Below, piece after piece: positions 62,812 through 64,000 of a DNA stretch of 64,000 nucleotides. Position 1 is the stretch's first letter. Each line of letters opens with the position of its first letter. A program made the translations under genes and the position numbers. The notes beneath the pieces are model-generated. The model worked only from the letters and a program-made list of their open reading frames with translations, was not told the DNA's origin and ran no database searches. This stretch comes from Pseudomonadota bacterium (GTDB lineage: Bacteria; Myxococcota; Myxococcia; Myxococcales; Myxococcaceae), in contig JAFAAN010000139.1 of the NCBI GenBank assembly GCA_023426545.1, positions 56,208 to 120,207 of the forward strand, read 5' to 3'.

Positions 62812-64000
62812 TTGAGAAAGTCCCTGGGCGGGGGATCGACACGCCGCCCCTACTCATGAGAGGAGACACGCATCGGAGGACGCGATGCGTGGGACGCCCA
62901 AGCAGCAATCGACGATGTTCAGCCTGAGGACGCCGGCGGAGCGCATTCCAAAGGACCATCCGCTTCGCCGAGTGAAGGACATGGCCGATGCGGCGCTGTC
63001 GGCGCTGTCTCCCACCTTCGACCGGATGTACAGCCGGATGGGCCGCCCCAGCATTCCCCCGGAGCAATTGCTGAAGGCCTCGCTGCTGATGGCCTTCTAC
63101 TCGGTGCGCAGCGAGCGGCTCTTCTGCGAGCAGTTGGATTACAACCTGCTGTTTCGCTGGTTCCTCGGCATGGGCATCGAAGAGGCCTCGTTCGACCACA
63201 GCACCTTCTCCGTGAATCGCACGCGCCTGTTGGAGCACGACGTGGCCCGGCAGTTTTTCGCGGCCGTGGTGGGCCAGGCGCGGCGGGCGGGCCTGACGAG
63301 CAGCGAGCACTTCAGCGTGGACGGAACGCTCATCGAAGCCTGGGCGAGCCTGAAGTCCTTCCAGCCGAAGGACGAGGACAAGGACGACAGGCCCCCGCCG
63401 GACGACAAGGGCAACCCGACGGTGGACTTCCATGGCCAGAAGCGAAGCAACGCCACGCACGAGTCGAAGACGGACCCGGAGGCGAAGTTGGTGCGCAAGG
63501 GCGAGGGCAAGGAAGCGAAGCTGAGCTACTCGCTTAACGGGCTGATGGAGAACCGGCACGGACTGCTCGTCGACCTGCGCCTGCTGGAGGCCACGGGCAC
63601 CGCCGAGCGAGATGCGGCCATCGGCATGCTGCACGAGGCGGTACCGGGCACGCGACGCGTCACCGTGGGCGCAGACAAGGGCTACGACACGAAAGACTTC
63701 GTGGCCGACTGCCGACACCTGATTGTCACGCCGCACGTCGCGCAGAACGCCAGTCCCCGCCGTCGCTCAGCCATCGACGCACGCACCACCGGCACCGAGG
63801 GCTACCGTCTGAGTCAACGGGCCCGGAAACGAATCGAGGAGATTTGGGGCTGGATGAAGACGGTGGGCAGCTTCCGCAAGACGCGCTTCAAGGGGCGGGA
63901 GAGGACACAGATGGCCGCCTACTTCGTCGGAGCTGCATACAACCTGCTGAGGATGGCGCGGCTGGTGGCCGCGTAGGGCGCGCGGACCGCCCGCGCCACC
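62808..64000 (+). mobile_element. IS5-like insertion sequence, right end outside the window
   Basis: The element begins around 62808-62812, where the metalloprotease sequence is lost, with GGCTGTTGAGAAAGTCC. The transposase gene starts 73 nt later. The right end and the target duplication are not in the window, so its terminal repeats cannot be checked. Insertion is in the middle of an exported protease gene. Confidence 0.85.
62885..63976 (+). CDS. IS5-family DDE transposase
   Basis: 363 residues, apparently intact. The N-terminal region MGRPSIPPEQLLKASLLMAFYSVRSERLFCEQL is the IS5-type domain. The catalytic triad regions are FSVDGTLIEAWAS (first D), GADKGYDTKDFV (second D) and RIEEIWGWMKTVG (E). 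GGAGG lies 5 nt before the ATG. Its coding sequence is clean and has normal composition, which points to a recent insertion. Confidence 0.93.
   Translation: MRGTPKQQSTMFSLRTPAERIPKDHPLRRVKDMADAALSALSPTFDRMYSRMGRPSIPPEQLLKASLLMAFYSVRSERLFCEQLDYNLLFRWFLGMGIEEASFDHSTFSVNRTRLLEHDVARQFFAAVVGQARRAGLTSSEHFSVDGTLIEAWASLKSFQPKDEDKDDRPPPDDKGNPTVDFHGQKRSNATHESKTDPEAKLVRKGEGKEAKLSYSLNGLMENRHGLLVDLRLLEATGTAERDAAIGMLHEAVPGTRRVTVGADKGYDTKDFVADCRHLIVTPHVAQNASPRRRSAIDARTTGTEGYRLSQRARKRIEEIWGWMKTVGSFRKTRFKGRERTQMAAYFVGAAYNLLRMARLVAA

Overview
The window is 64 kb of very GC-rich DNA with tightly packed genes. GTGA, ATGA and TGATG stop/start overlaps are frequent. The content suggests a myxobacterium of the Myxococcaceae (Myxococcus or Corallococcus type): many lipoproteins, an FHA-domain sigma54 activator, a PEGA-domain pseudokinase, PilZ and GGDEF proteins, an Mla-type lipid transporter, and the complete GlgE alpha-glucan pathway. 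This placement is an inference from gene content; no rRNA or tRNA gene is visible.

Layout. 1-6.3 kb (minus): miaA lies downstream of a compact set that looks like an undescribed peptide-modification (RiPP-like) locus. In transcription order it encodes an S26B-type peptidase, a PqqD-like recognition protein, a lipoprotein, a 1031-residue secreted FN3/PQQ-like beta-propeller protein, a 47-58-residue putative precursor peptide ending in CHIPGESECIP, and an HPr-kinase-like P-loop kinase. 6.4-14.8 kb (minus): hisS, psd, a lipoprotein, a metallophosphoesterase, PilZ, a PfkB kinase, and mlaE-mlaF-mlaD. 15-17.8 kb (plus): a zinc-ribbon protein and two cell-envelope proteins. 17.8-24.4 kb (minus): one apparent operon of a zinc-ribbon protein, PEGA pseudokinase, NarL-type regulator, catalytic and non-catalytic M16 peptidases, and an RluA-type pseudouridine synthase. 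24.4-34.7 kb: HAD 5'-nucleotidase, RsmJ-like methyltransferase, GGDEF/GAF diguanylate cyclase, FtsB-like protein, TlpA-like lipoprotein, Fur, small zinc-ribbon proteins and a PHP phosphoesterase. 34.9-41.7 kb: a secreted alpha-amylase lipoprotein divergent from an FHA-sigma54 activator, a DUF4382 lipoprotein with a textbook terminator, and two envelope proteins.

41.9-48 kb is an accessory-looking island. It holds four small plus-strand genes (one a pentapeptide-repeat protein) converging on an endonuclease/exonuclease/phosphatase-fold protein split by a roughly 430-residue alanine-rich insertion, and a large unrecognised partner gene. 48.1-56.1 kb: an ECF sigma gene divergent from glgE-treS-mak-glgB. 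TreS isomerises trehalose to maltose, the maltokinase makes maltose-1-phosphate, GlgE extends glucan chains and GlgB branches them. 56.1-56.7 kb is a visibly AT-richer gene-free stretch with a perfect hairpin and four copies of a short repeat. 56.7-60.9 kb: small proteins, a GGCT-like protein, a GbsR/MarR-type regulator coupled to a polyprenyl synthase behind a 7-bp palindrome, and an MFS transporter. 61.1-64 kb: a secreted M36 (fungalysin) metalloprotease gene cut by an IS5-like insertion sequence that runs to the window end.
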